Assembly (NCBI GenBank): GCA_951799425.1
Contig: OX637394.1
Span: forward strand, 41,403,642-41,467,641
DNA length: 64,000 bases
Origin: Ilex aquifolium
Lineage: Eukaryota; Streptophyta; Magnoliopsida; Aquifoliales; Aquifoliaceae
Direction of reading: 5' to 3'
The translations under genes were made by a program, and so were the position numbers. The notes under the pieces are model-generated. The model was not told the DNA's origin, searched no databases, and was given only the letters and a program-made list of their open reading frames with translations. Below, in pieces: positions 24,838 to 37,110 of the stretch. The stretch's first letter is position 1. Every line of letters begins with the position of its first letter.

Positions 24838-25670
24838 TGACGAGTCCAAATTTGACTGGACCAAGCCCAACTTGAACAGACCGAGAAAGCCCAATGGAGA
24901 TACTATTCGAAACTGGGCCGTAAAACAATACGGAGGGCATAAAGGGAATTAGGCGGCCGTAAAACAATCGAAGGGCATAAAGGTAATTAGGCGGTCGTAA
25001 ATCAATACGGAGTACCCAAGCCAAAGCCAACACCAAGAGCAAGAGGCGCCCATGGGGAGGCAGCCAACCTAGGCGCCGCCCATGGGGTGGCCTCCTACTC
25101 CCTTGTCTCCTGACTCCAATGAAGGCCACTCCAACTCAAGTCAAGTCAGGTCAAGCTCAGTCCAAGATCTTCCTCCGACTGAATAGGAGCACGAGGAAAT
25201 AATATCGGGATGTGGAGATCTACTCCTACCATAATTATGCTTGCCGAAGAGATCTACTCCTACTAAAATTATGCTTGCCAAAATAGTGGAAGACCCCTTC
25301 CTCACGTCACCGCCTCACCGCCTTACCCTAACTATATAATGTAAGCCCCCTCAATGGTAAGGGCACGCCTCCACGATCTACACACACCACGCCTCCAATA
25401 CCTCACTACACACTTGCTCTCTTTCTCTCTCAAAGCTCTGTAACTCTCCGGTGACTGATATTTCATCAATAAAGAACACCAGGCCACCGCTGCCATTCCC
25501 GAAAGTGGAGTAGGTCATCCGAGACCGAACCACTATATGTCTTTGTGTTGATTCTCTGTTTACAGTTTTAATTCTTTGATTGTCATTGATTGATTGTTTA
25601 TTGCTCATTAATTACACTTATACATATACTTGACTGTTGATCTTGCCAAAGACAATTTTGTGCATCATCA
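24838..25670 (+). repeat. Gypsy-type 5' LTR
   Basis: 833 bp. A TATA-like ACTATATAATG lies near 25331 and a polyadenylation-like TCAATAAAGAAC near 25468. Compared with the 3' LTR it lacks a 16-bp GC-rich block near 25080 and has 9 bp extra near 25312. Confidence 0.9.
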
Positions 25671-25690
25671 GTTTGGCGCCGTCTGTGGGA
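25671..25690 (+). other. Primer-binding site
   Basis: GTTTGGCGCCGTCTGTGGGA sits directly after the LTR and is identical in core to the LARD primer site at 17403-17420. Confidence 0.85.
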
Positions 25691-25728
25691 ACGACTAAGT
25701 TTCTACTACTTTCCTACTCTTTCAATCC

Positions 25729-27286
25729 ATGGCAATCACTACCAAATCAAGGTCTCAACAACCCGGGAACAACAACCCGGCTCACCGGGAAGAGGCTCCG
25801 CCTCCCCTCACACCCTCGGAACCTTCTGCCGCGACTCCCGCCGGTGGCCAGCAACAACAACTCTTGCAGACTATGCAGCTGCTGGTTAAACAGAACCAGC
25901 AGATCATCTAGTTGATGCTCAACCAAGGAGGCATCGCCCCTCACCCTATATGAGGAGCACCACTCCCTCCAACAGTAGAGGACCAGTAACCCCTTCCTTC
26001 TGGGCATCAGGCAGCCCCTTACCATGAGGGCCCTCACCAGAATGCCCCAAGGCCATACCAGGGCGCACCTCGCCCAGCAGTCCCTCCTCAGCGTGCAGGG
26101 AGTTCACGTGTACCCCCTCCCCACGTACCTGCTCAGGAGCACGAAGATGGAGAAAACCAATATGGAGACCATGATAGCCAGAACCACCATCCGGTTGAGG
26201 AGGTCCCCAACCACTGGGATGAAAAGATTAAGGAGGTGCAAAACCAACTTGGCGATGCCCTCAATGCCATCAAAGCGCAGGCGCCTAAAACCGTAGACTA
26301 CCTGGTAAGACGCACTGATACGCCTTTTATTGCTGATGTTGTCAATTACCCTCTACCTTCGAAATTCAAGATGTCCAACATCGAGATTTTCGATGGCACC
26401 AAAGACCCCCTTGACCACCTCGACAAGTACAAATCTCTCATGCAACTCCACAACGTGCCTGAGAAGATTATGTGCAGAGCCTTCCCGACCACCCTGAAGG
26501 GGTCTGCTCGCCAGTGGTTCTCCGAACTCAGGCCCTCCTCCATCCGCTCTTTCGCAGAGCTTTGTCTCCCACTTCATTGGGGGACGACGACATCAGAAAC
26601 CAGTGACCCACATGCTCACCATCAAGCAGGACAGGGATGAAAGCCTAAGGGACTACCTTGCCCGCTTCAATGAGGAGATTCTTCAGGTTGAGGAGCCAGA
26701 TGATAAGGTAGCTCTGGCCACCTTTATTGACGGCCTCCGCACCTCCAGCTTCATGTTCTCAGTCCTCAAGAAGCCGCCCTCCAGCATGCCCGAGCTGCTG
26801 TCCAGAGCACAGAAATATATGAATGCCGAGTAGGTCACCAAAGCCCATAGAGGTGAGTCCTCCCGAGGAGGGGAGAAAAGGAAGGACAGGTGCGAGGTAG
26901 AGAACAAAAGAAATAGGACGAAGGGAATCTCTGTCAAGGACCGTCTTGGTCCCCCACCTTTGAGAGAGCGACAACCTTTCACGCCACTCAACGCCTCTGT
27001 GGAGCACATCCTATTTCAGATACAGGATGACCCCACGCTCCGTTGGCCCGGAAAAATGAAGTCCGCCCCAAACCGCAGAAATCACAGCAGGTACTGTTGC
27101 TTCCACCGCAACCATGGCCACGACACTGATGACTGCTTTGAGCTCAAGAGGCAGATCGAGGAGCTCATACAGCGTGGCCAGTTGAGGCAGTACGTTGTTG
27201 GCAGAGGTCAGGCCCTGCCACCTGACCGGGACCAGGACGACAGAGAACGCCAACAACCCCTTGGAGAAATTCAGACAATCTCTTGA
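25729..27286 (+). pseudogene. gag polyprotein relic (gypsy type)
   Basis: From the ATG at 25729 the product begins MAITTKSRSQQ, with a Gln/Pro-rich N-terminus. In-frame stops occur at about 25909, 25951 and 25987. The central retrotransposon gag domain is clear: FKMSNIEIFDGTKDPLDHL, then GSARQWFSEL. A frameshift near 26560 moves the reading to the frame with DESLRDYLARFNEEI and SELLSRAQKY-like sequence, and another stop follows at 26831. The C-terminal CCHC-like knuckle reads YCCFHRNHGHDTDDCFELK, a form common in gypsy gag. Several stops plus a shift mean it cannot make a full Gag. No protease follows. The family is well supported; the lineage (Tat-like) is an inference. Confidence 0.85.
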
Positions 27287-27756
27287 GGGCTACAACTCCG
27301 CCAATGAAACATTAGCCCACCTATGGGACACACCTGAAGATTTTATTTATCTTTTATAGTTTCAGTTGATTAATTTTGTTATTCATTATTTTATGAAATA
27401 AAATTTTGCAAGATTATTATAACTGTCTTGTTTTTATCTCAAACAGCCTACGATTTAACAACAACAAGGTAGACAAAAGTCAAAAGGCGCCCGGCGAGGG
27501 GTCTCGCCCTCTCCACCTTGGGCACCCTCATGACGGCCTCGCCCTCTTCACCTTGGCGCCTTCTTCGATGCTGCCTAGACAATGGGTCTCGCCCCCTCTC
27601 ACCATGCGCTCAACACCAAGCACCAAGCGCCCAGCTCGTCAGCGCCCCCCTCATCTACATAGAATGAGTCTCTGCCCTAGTAGCTATCTCAAGTGCTACT
27701 ACTCGAAGGTCAGCCTCTAGATGGACAGCCCTCTCGTGCGCTAGCTTCAACTGCTC
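27287..27756. other. Spacer between gag and the repeat array
   Basis: Low-complexity AT-rich then GC-rich DNA (CTCGCCCTCT words) inside the LTR element. No pol-like sequence. Confidence 0.5.
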
Positions 27757-28090
27757 AGTGGCATCCTCTCGTGCCTACCACCCGAGCCCTACTTGCTCCG
27801 CGGCATCCTCTCGTGCCTGCCACCCGAGCCCTACTTGCTCCGCGGCATCCTCTCGTGCCTGCCGCCCGAGCCCTACTGCTCAGTGGCATCCTCTCGTGTC
27901 TGTCACCCGAGCCTTACTTGCTCCGCGGCATCTTCTCGTGCCTGCCGCCCGAGCCCTACTACTCTGTGGCATCCTCTCGTGCCTGCCACCCAAGCCCTAC
28001 TTGCTCCGCGGCATCCTCTCGTGCCTGCCGCTCGAGCCCTAACTGCTTCGCGGCATCCTCTCGGGCCTGCCGCTCAAGCACCAACTGATC
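27757..28090. repeat. 42-bp tandem repeat, about 8 copies
   Basis: GGCATCCTCTCGTGCCTGCC recurs near 27760, 27802, 27844, 27885, 27927, 27968, 28010 and 28051. Some units are 41 bp. The near 42-bp period keeps frames open for long stretches in all three forward frames, so the proline/serine-rich products are not evidence of a gene. Confidence 0.9.
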
Positions 28091-28759
28091 TCAGCAACCC
28101 CCAGTGCCTGCCTCTCTGACATCCTTGGGAGTCACAGACCTCAAAAGTTGCTCCTTGGCCAAAGTCACATTGAAGCATGAACACCGAGCCACTACTAGAA
28201 GAAAGGCAACTAGGTGAAGCTACAATCCCCATAGAAACAGCACTGGAGTCTCAACTCATGCAGCGGTACAAGGGCTAGCTCTGGTACACACAGGAGTCAC
28301 AGTTTGGGAAGGAATGGGGGCACCACCGGACCTTGCACCTGGCCATTGGACCTTAACTGGGGGCATAAAATCTCGCTCTCTTGGGAGAAAGGGAAAACAC
28401 CGCCCAAAAGCACAGAGAGTCTCCATCATTGCCCTATCAACAGGACACCTGTAATCAGAGACAAGGGCAAAGCCATCCTAGTCTCCCTCTCTGGCAAATA
28501 CCTAGAATGAAAATTCGTCGCCCATGAATGCCTGACAGCTGCCCGCCTGAACGAAGCTCTCCACCACCGTCGGTTTCACCGAATTGTGCTTAAAACTCAA
28601 ATTCAGAGAGGTAGAAGCATTTTTTGGGAAAAATTGTTGACCAAACTGCCTTTGGCGTTTGTATGTTGTAGATCTCGAAAAAATACCCGAATTCAAAAAA
28701 AATTCGCCTCAAACGGACTCCCGAGCGCAAAGGTATGGTCGTTCAAAGTTTTACCGACA

Positions 28760-29378
28760 TTTTATGATTTTATGATACTTCAGCTCGCCCAGGCGGCCTC
28801 GCCAGCACCCAGCTCGCCCAGGCAGCCTCGCCTAGCGCCCACGCCCAGCTGTCTGGCGCCCACGCCTAGCAGTCTGCCGCCCTCGCCCAGCCTGCAGCCT
28901 AACGCCAACCTCGCCCAGGCAGCCTCGCCCAGCGCCCTCACCAGCACCAACCAGCGCCTGCCAGCGCCCTCACCAAGCACCCTCGCCCAGCGCCAGTGCC
29001 TACGTCGCCTCCCATGCCTGTTTGGGCGTCGCCTCCCACTATTCCTAATTCCATAGACCCCAGGCCAGAATTTTGCTCCTGGGCGCAGCCCAAGCTGTCC
29101 CTGTTGCCCGTGGAGCTGAAAGCCTCACATTTCCTTCTCTCGTCTTGGTTGACAAAGGCGCCTCCCATTGGGGTCTCACCCATGTCACTCTCCTCACTTT
29201 GCACCGAAGTTCTACAGCCTCCAGCCGAGAACCCAGCATCATGGGCGCCGCCCACTATGACTCCACCATGGGCGCCTCCCCCTATGCCTCTACCATGGGC
29301 ACCGCCCCCTATGAGACCAAGGCCATGGGCTCCACCTTGCTCCTCTCCTCCAACTATTTTTGAGCTCCTAGTCTCCAT
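28760..29378 (-). other. GC-rich CGCCCAG repeat region with an antisense Gly-rich frame
   Basis: Positions 28780-28990 are built from CTCGCCCAGGCAGCC-like units. On the minus strand an ATG at 29378 opens a frame of 146 codons beginning METRSSKIVGG with GGAHG repeats. The sequence before that ATG (29460-29379, minus) is CT-rich like a plant leader. It may be a captured host fragment or an antisense ORF of the element; no family is recognised. Confidence 0.3.
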
Positions 29379-29650
29379 TGCTTTGTGATTTGGGAAAGAG
29401 GAAGCCTAAAGAGAAATGGGGGGAAAAATGAGGAGGAGAGATTGAAGACCTCTACTCATAAGCAAAGACCCAGCAAGAGGAATGCCGGAAAACGCAAAAA
29501 AATATATATCTGATAGACTCAACAGAGAGTTCCCAAAAATGAAAAGGCGCCGTGGAGAACAAGAAAACTCTCACTCAAGCGAAGACGGAGTACATGCCCA
29601 CAACCTTTTCCTCCCACCGAAGTCAAAAGCTTGGAGCATGGGGGGCAAAT

Positions 29651-30490
29651 AACGAGTCCAAATTTGACTGGACCAAGCCCAACTTGAACAGACCGAGAAA
29701 GCCCAAAGGAGATACTATTCGGAGCTGGGCCGTAAAACAATACGGAGGGCATAAAGGGAATTAGGCGGCCGTAAAACAATACGGAGGGCATAAAGATAAT
29801 CAGACGGTCGTAAATCAATACGGAGTACCCAAGCCAAAGCCAACACCAAGAGCAAGAGGCGCCCATGGGGAGGCAGCCAGCCTAGGCGCCGCCCAAGGGG
29901 GCGCTGCCCATGGGGTGGCCTCCTACTCCCTTGTCTCCTGACTCCAATGAAGGCCACTCCAACTCAAGTCAAGTCAAGTCAAGCCCAGTCCAAGATCTTC
30001 CTCCGACTGAATAGGAGCACAAGGAAATAATATCGGGATGTGGAGATCTACTCCTACCATAACTATGCTTGCCGAAGAGATCTACTCCTACTAAAATTGT
30101 GTTTGCCAAAATAGTGGAAGACCCCTTCCTCACGTCACCGCCTTACCCTAACTATATAATGTAAGCCCCCTCAATGGTAAGGGCACGCCTCCACGATCTA
30201 CACACACCACGCCTCCAATACCTCACTACACACTTGCTCTCTTTCTCTCTCAAAGTTCTGTAACTCTCCGGTGACTGATATTTCATCAATAAAGAACACC
30301 AGGCCACCGCTACCATTCCCGAAAGTGGAGTAGGTCATCCGAGACCAAACCACTATATGTCTTTATGTTGATTCTCTGTTTACAGTTTTAATTCTTTGAT
30401 TGTCATTGATTGATTGTTTATTGCTCATTAATTACACTTATACATATACTTGACTGTTGATCTTGTCAAAGACAATTTTGTGCATCATCA
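29651..30490 (+). repeat. Gypsy-type 3' LTR
   Basis: 840 bp, direct repeat of 24838-25670. It starts TAACGAG, so the canonical TG has changed to TA, and ends CATCA. Confidence 0.9.
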
Positions 30491-30560
30491 GATACGAACC
30501 CACTAAAATTCAACATGAACTCACCTCACTCGACACAATTGACAGGCTTAGTAGTAACCG

Positions 30561-32060
30561 ATCCATGAACCTTCCCGCCCTCCCTCCCTCCCTCTCAACT
30601 TTACGACGAAAATAAATTTTTATATTCAATTTGTTTGCATGATAACTCTTCTATTAATCCAACTTAAGGTTGAGGATATATTGTACTTTGACTTAATTTG
30701 TGAAATTAATTTATTAACCTAATTATTTATAATTATTGGTTTGACGGTGAGCCTCAGTAGTTATTGAGACTCACAACTAATCTAATAATTGTGATGCATT
30801 AAATCAGTAAATTAGTTCAAAATAATTTTATTTTTATTAAAAAAGAATCGGAACTTTGTTTTGTCTAGCAAAACATTATTTTTTTTTTAGGGTATGGATC
30901 GGTGTGTGTCAAATTATCATTAAAGAAATGAGTCACGTCACGGGTATAGGGACAAAGTCATATTTAATCGAGAAAAATTATGTTTAAGCAAGAGAATTTA
31001 TCAACGTGACAATAATTAAGATTAATTTTTGATAGTTTAGACACTCCAAACTGCTCTCTTGTTTTGACCTTAGATTAAAGAAAAAATCTCAATTTTAACT
31101 TTAAAAATGAAAAGTTACAAACTATAAGTTAAAAGTCTTATAAGGACACTGAAAATGACATTTAAGGACTTGAAATTATTTTAAATTTGAGGGTCCGATT
31201 ACCTTAGCAGCCTATACCTAGCGCAGCCATAGTGGCGGCAACGTTAGCCATAAATATTATTATTTTAGATCTAAATAGTATTATTCAATGTGTTTTTAAT
31301 GCTCTTACCTTGACCACCAGAATAAAATAATAATATTTTATTTCTTTGTAGTAATCCCAGTCTTATTAGGCCATGCATGCATAATAAAAAAGAGGAACCG
31401 GTATTATTGGAGGGCGACGTGAAATGAGGGGCATAATTTAGAAAGTCCAACTCTAATTTGTCTGCATTTAAACGTCATTTAGCATACAAAACATGTCAAG
31501 CATGCAGTATTTTTGATAAAAATAAACATGTACATATATGTACTACTCGTAAATGTTAGCATTTGAGGAAAAAAATTAATTTTTTATTTTATTCATAATT
31601 ATTATAATAATTATATTATATTTTTTGGTATATTGTAATAATATTATAAACGATCTAGTCAATTTATTTAACAAAATAAAAATTAATAATTTTATAATAT
31701 AATTATAATTAAATGTACAAATACTTAAAAGGGTTGGAAAAATACCTAAATAAATAACAAATTAGGTACTCAAAGATTTATTGAATAAATTAATAATTAA
31801 ATTTAATAATAATTAAAATATTGATTAATTATTTAGCACTTAATTTATTATTTAATTTAATTACACATATAATTTATGTTTTCTATAAAAAAATATTATT
31901 TAAATTTATTTACGTGTAACATAAGACCCGTGTATATATATATATATTAATTATTGCCTGTGCCTGAAGACACAGAGTAATAAAAAAAAAATGGTCAACA
32001 ATAAATATATTTGTGTTCACATCTAAAATCAAATCACAAATATAAAAGAGAAAGAAAGGA
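30561..32060. other. AT-rich intergenic DNA
   Basis: It includes a short CTCCCTCC run (30578-30596) and a very AT-rich stretch (31550-31930). The phrase GCCTGTGCCTGAAGACAC (31956-31973) is nearly repeated at 58519-58536; both are followed by A-rich runs, perhaps 3' tails of old retroposons. No gene seen. Confidence 0.4.
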
Positions 32061-32079
32061 ATTTAAGCACCGGTTATAG

Positions 32080-32775
32080 TGGGAGTGAACGATGGTAGTG
32101 GTAGTGGTAGTGGCGATGGTGGGCTGGCAACGGTGGCGATGTCGGTGGTGGTGGTAGTGGTGATAGTCGTGAGGGGTGGTGGTGAGGTGATAGGGTTAGT
32201 GGTGGTAGGGGTAATGGTTGGACAGTGGCGGTGGTGGTAGGGTGGTGGTGGGGTGGAGGTGACGGTTCCGATGGTGATGGTGGTGGCGGGGGTAGTGGGG
32301 ATAGTGTTGGTCGAGCAATAGGGGTGGTGGTGGTGGTGGTGGAGTGGCGGCAATAGTAATGACGATGGTGGTGATAGTAAGGGGCAGTGGTGGTTGTTGT
32401 GGCAGAGGTGGTGGTGGGGTGGCGACGACGGTAGTAAGACAGTGGCGGTGATGGGAGGGTGTAATGGGGATGGTGGTGGTGGTGGGGTGGCAACGGTGGT
32501 GATGGTAGGGGGTGGTACGGTGACGACAGCGATGGTGGAGGTAAGGGGCGGGGGGTGGTGGTAGTGGTGATGGTGGGGTGGTGGAGGTGGGATGGTGACA
32601 TTGGTGGTGGTGGGATGGTGACATTGGTGGTGGTGGTGGGATGGCGACAGCGGAGGTGGTAATGGTAGTGGTGATGATGGTGGTGAGGTAGTTTGGTGGT
32701 GGGGTGGGGTGGCGGTGGTGGTGGTAATAGTAATGATGGTGGGGGTGGGTGGTGGTAGTGGTGATGGTGGTAGGG
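32080..32775. repeat. GGT/GAT trinucleotide-type minisatellite, about 700 bp
   Basis: Nearly uninterrupted mixtures of GGTGGTGGT, GATGGTGGT and AGTGGTGGT on the plus strand. The complementary strand translates to His/Pro/Thr-rich products in every frame because no stop can form in the repeat. The plus strand has many closely spaced GG pairs and almost no C, giving strong strand asymmetry. Confidence 0.95.
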
Positions 32776-32789
32776 TAGTTACAAACACT

Positions 32790-33154
32790 ACTTTTTTTAA
32801 AAAAAATATTTATGAGAAATTATAAATATTAAAAGCACGTTTAAAAAGTCACCTCAAACACATCCTTAGGGACTTATTTTTCCTATTAAATTTAGAGTGG
32901 TAATATTAGTCGTCGGATTAATTTTAAAGTAAAATTGAAAGAGATCTCAACCGTGAATAACAAAAGTCATTTTATTTATCTTTTGAGATTTGAATTGTAT
33001 TGTATTTTATTATATAGATATATGTATAACAATTGAAAAGAACAGCCTAGTGAGCTTGAGAGGTATAATAACGTTTTCCGAAAGCAATCGTGCCTCCCCA
33101 AGGCACTCTAGATAATAAGATAGGAAGGAAGTTGAAACAAAAATTGTACTTACC
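32790..33154. other. AT-rich spacer
   Basis: No gene or defined element recognised. Confidence 0.4.
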
Positions 33155-33421
33155 ATCGAGGGGTTGGTCCAGTGGGTTAGAACTCGAATTTTCTTACTCA
33201 ATTCTTGTGTTCAAGTCTTCATAGTTATGACAACTTGATTGGGCTAAACCTACTTTTCAGCTTCCAGAATATGCAGTGAGATCTTAGTTACGGTGTCAAA
33301 GGAGGTGCAGTGGATTCTCTCGTAGATAACTGTGTGATGCTAAGGACAATTCTTCCTAGCGTATAAATGACTTATCTGCACATCCATTTGAAGCGCACAC
33401 ACAAAAAAAAAAAAAAAAAAA
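33155..33421 (+). mobile_element. SINE-like retroposon with poly-A tail
   Basis: A tRNA-like head GGGGTTGGTCCAGTGGGTTA (box A region), a box-B-like GTGTTCAAGTCTT about 50 bases on, a body of about 200 bases and a poly-A run of about 19 at 33403-33421. No convincing flanking duplication was found. Confidence 0.55.
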
Positions 33422-33685
33422 GTTATACTAGATGAAAAGGTTTAGTGAATCGAAGATTATTTGGCTATGATTACAAAAATCGAATTTGCAATAGAGAGGC
33501 AAAAGGCTGATTGTAAAGAATAATGTTATTGGAATATAAAAAATTGATTTAATGATGTAGTTTTATTATAATTATTGGATTAACTTCAAATTTCAATGTT
33601 TAATAGGATTTACAATTAATCCAAAGATTACAGTGATTTAAGTCAAAAAATTAAGTCTCAATATAATTGCTCGATTGCAAGTGGT

Positions 33686-33686
<1 letters not shown>

Positions 33687-33717
<31 letters not shown>
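33687..33717. repeat. T10-G21 homopolymer junction
   Basis: Ten T followed directly by twenty-one G. One of several T/G (or C/A) homopolymer junctions in the window. Confidence 0.9.
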
Positions 33718-34522
33718 CATCTTCTACCGACTTGTTTTAGTTTATACAGCCACTTGCTTGCCCATCAATAACCCATGTGCAACTATTAGCCTATGTACTA
33801 TTTGAATTTTTTTTTTTATTATTTGAACAATTTGTCCATATACAAAATTTGTACATTTTTTATTTGAACACTGGCCCATCAATAACAATAAACCCATGTG
33901 CAATTGACAACCTATTTAAAGTTCGGATAATTGCTTGTTGGTATTTTTTTTTAGAATTTATTTGACTTTAAGTATCACCTCCAAACTTATACTCCATTAA
34001 GTCCTCTTTTTCATCAAATAGTTGTCAATAAGTATACATTTTAAAACATTTTAAATTCTTTTTGAACTGCATTTCATAATTACACTTACCATAAATATTG
34101 TCTATCATTGTTAGTTTCAATGTTTTCAAATATAACAACTTATAACTTGAAAATTGTGCTAACATTAAAATTATTTTTCTATGATATCTATATGTATATA
34201 TATATATTGTGTGTGTGTGTATATATATATATAGTTACATCAAATAATAACACGCTCAATAAAAAAATAATAATACATAATGATAATGACGTGATATATC
34301 GGTAACATTTAATATTTACTCCAAAGTAGGGGGCCATTGAAGTAATGACTGACGATAGAAGAATCCCTCGCATTAGCAATAGAGTTAGAGGTCATGTTCG
34401 GTTGGGCCGCACAAGTGACATAATAGGGCAGAAAAGATAAATTAATTTCATAAGCCCACAAACCCTTGGCCGGTTCAAGTTTATGGGCCATTGTTAGGCC
34501 TCTCAAAGGATCAGATTTAGAT
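33718..34522. other. AT-rich spacer with TA/TG repeats
   Basis: It contains a TATATA/TGTGTG run at about 34190-34232. A diverged copy of about 45 bp occurs twice around CCCATCAATAACCATGTGCAA-like sequence (33760 and 33876). No gene seen. Confidence 0.45.
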
Positions 34523-34530
34523 TAAATTTT

Positions 34531-35802
34531 AGGAAAATTTGGAGTCCAGTCCCCCTATATGGACTTGTTTGGACTTAAGTCCGTCAAGAAAACTTATTTT
34601 TTATGAAGTCCGTTTTTTTGTCAATTTTACCATATTATCCCTTCCCTTTAGAAGTGAAATAAAACTAAAAATTAAAAACTCCTAAATCTTAGAAATTTGA
34701 CTAACATTAAAATATTTTTTCTCTCATATCTATCTATATTCATATATATGTTAAGAGTTTGACTAACATTAAAATTTTCCCTATCCCTTATTTATCTATA
34801 TCTATATATAGGTTAGGTGTGTGTGTGTATATATATAGTAACATTAAAAAGAAAAAATAGTAACATTCAAATACAAAAAAAAATTATCATTTGGACACAA
34901 AAAATAATATATTTAAACACAAAAAAATAGTAACATTTAAACATAAAAAAATTGAAACATTCAATATTAATATTTTTAAAAAATAACAACAGTAACATAT
35001 TCAACAAAAATATTAACATGTTCAACAAAAATATTAACATGTTCAACAAAAATAGTAACATGCTTAACAAAAACTGTAACATACTTAACAATAATTATTT
35101 CTCTCAAATTCAAACGCAAAAAATAGTACCATTCAAACATAAAAAATAATAATATTCTAAAACAAAAAAAATAGTAACATTGAATATTAATATTTAGTAA
35201 AATAATAGTAGTAACATGCTCAACAAAAATAGTAACATGCTCAAAATAATAGTAACATGAACAATAACATGCTCAACAAAAGCAGTAACATGAATAGTAA
35301 CATAATAAACAAAATAGTAACATGAATTTGAATATATATATATATATTCGGCTACCACTTTCCTCACCATAGCACTGCCGCCATTGCACCATCGTCACCT
35401 CCCGAGTAACGCCAACCATCACGTTGTCATCACCTCCACAACAATGCTCACCACCATCACTACCACACAAAAGCCCATTCAAGTTTCACTTCGATATCTC
35501 TTTTTTACTCCACACCACCGCCACCACTATACTTGCATAATCTCCATAACAACCCAGCGTATATATATATGATGGAGATTTTATTGGCATATTTTAATTG
35601 ACCTTGAATTAAGGGATAATAATTTTCAAATAGGAAATTAATTTAACTTCTTTTAAAGGAAGGGTATTTTTGAGATAAAAAAAAAAAAGTGGACTTAAGT
35701 CATTACATATAATTTTAAACATGGACTTAGCCCCTTATAAGTTTTCTTGCAGGACTTATCTCCAAACAAGTACATCTAGGAGGACTCACTTCTAATTTTC
35801 AC
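34531..35802. mobile_element. TIR element with minisatellite interior, 8-bp TSD
   Basis: The left end AGGAAAATTTGGAGTCC and the inverted right end GTGAAAATTAGAAGTGAGTCC pair over about 70 bp; shared inner words include ACTTGTTTGGA and CAAGAAAACTTAT. The flanking repeat TAAATTTT lies at 34523-34530 and 35803-35810. No transposase frame. The middle is A-rich repeats and a TATATA run. Superfamily not certain; Mutator-like fits best. Confidence 0.7.
34850..35325. repeat. AACATGTTCAACAAAAATA-type minisatellite
   Basis: Units of about 18-21 bp such as AACATGTTCAACAAAAATAT recur through the interior of the TIR element, with A-rich variants (AAAAAATAGTAACATTCAAA). Confidence 0.8.
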
Positions 35803-35810
35803 TAAATTTT

Positions 35811-37098
35811 TAATTGATTCAAATCTGAACTCGATTTTAAAAGTCCGGTCTGCTAATCTGACAAATTTTATTTCCGTGGTCCATATTCGAATTCGTGAAC
35901 AATTCAAAAATTTGATCCAATCCGATCCGAATAATTTAATTAACTAAATTTTAACAAATTATACCTTAATTTCAACTAAACTTTTTTAAATAATCACTTA
36001 ATTTATTTAATGTTTATATAAAATATATAAATAATTTGAGTCGGGTCGGGTCGGGTCGGGTCGGGTCGGGTATAGGTCTATCCAAATTAGAATATGAAAA
36101 ATACAAAATATTGGATTCAGATTCGAATTATCGGTAAAAAAAATATCAATCCATATCCAACTAATCAGATTCGAATTTGAATCAAAATTTGATCCATTGA
36201 CAGACCCATTATTATACTTACCACATTTTGTATATCAAATCATTGTGATTAGTTGGATTAGTGGATCTCACTTTCTCCTACTAAATATTGAGTCTATACG
36301 ATTGTGTCACATCATAATACAACATTCGATAAACACTTTCGGGATGCGCAACTTTATTCATATTATTTAGTGTACACGTGCGTTACACGTGAATAATTTT
36401 AAATATAATTATTATTTTCTATTTTATATATCTACAAAAATTATTTCTTGGCCAAAATATAATTAAAGGACCTTCATTGAAACATAAATACTACGCTAGC
36501 AAAAAATGCCACAACTACAACACCATCTTGCTTAGATGCCTCCAAAATTTCAAACTAAAGACTTGCATATTCGTGTATAACTAACAATATGTATTTATTT
36601 TACTTGCATTGTGGGGGCATGCATATACCAAATCTGCTGTTGGTATTATGCCCAACAATGCAAATATAATACACCATGACAATCAAAAGAAGGCCGGACA
36701 TATTCGTATGTAACTAACAATATGTATTTAATTTAGATATCTAAAACACTAAAACATTTGAGAATGCAAGTTTTTCCTCTTCTACATAAAATTCGAATAA
36801 AACATTTGAGAGAATTGCATACAAATTAAGAAAAAAAGGAAAGTTGGATTGGAAAATATTAGCTCCGAATATAAGGCATTTAATTGATTGGGTTAAAATA
36901 TTCAACTTAAAAAACACAATTGAATAGTACTGGTGTATACTTTTGCTTTCACCAAATACTCTCTTGAAACTACCAATTGTGTCAAAGTTACAATTGTATT
37001 GGATGACCCAAATATTTGTCACCATGACTCAACTAGGGCTCCTTAGAAGTGTTGGCAAAGAACACACCATTAAAATTTAACAAAATCTCAAACTCAAT
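35811..37098. other. AT-rich intergenic DNA
   Basis: No gene recognised. A GGGTC pentanucleotide run sits at 36040-36070 and short near-duplicate phrases (GTATGTAACTAACAATATG) occur at about 36574 and 36706. Confidence 0.45.
36035..36070. repeat. (GGGTC)n microsatellite
   Basis: Six consecutive GGGTC-type units. Confidence 0.9.
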
Positions 37099-37110
37099 TT
37101 CAAAATGAAT

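Larger units (their letters stand above)
24838..30490 (+). mobile_element. Non-autonomous gypsy-type LTR retrotransposon with broken gag
   Basis: LTRs at 24838-25670 (833 bp) and 29651-30490 (840 bp) start TGACGAG/TAACGAG and end TGCATCATCA. The flanking GACAC (24833-24837) and GATAC (30491-30495) look like a target duplication with one later change. The primer-binding site TTTGGCGCCGTCTGTGGG follows the 5' LTR at about 25672. A purine tract (GCATGGGGGGCAAA) precedes the 3' LTR. Between the LTRs are a gag relic (25729-27286), repeat-rich non-coding DNA and no pol. The LTRs differ by two indels (16 and 9 bp) and about 20 substitutions by eye, so it is clearly older than the LARD at 11210. Confidence 0.9.
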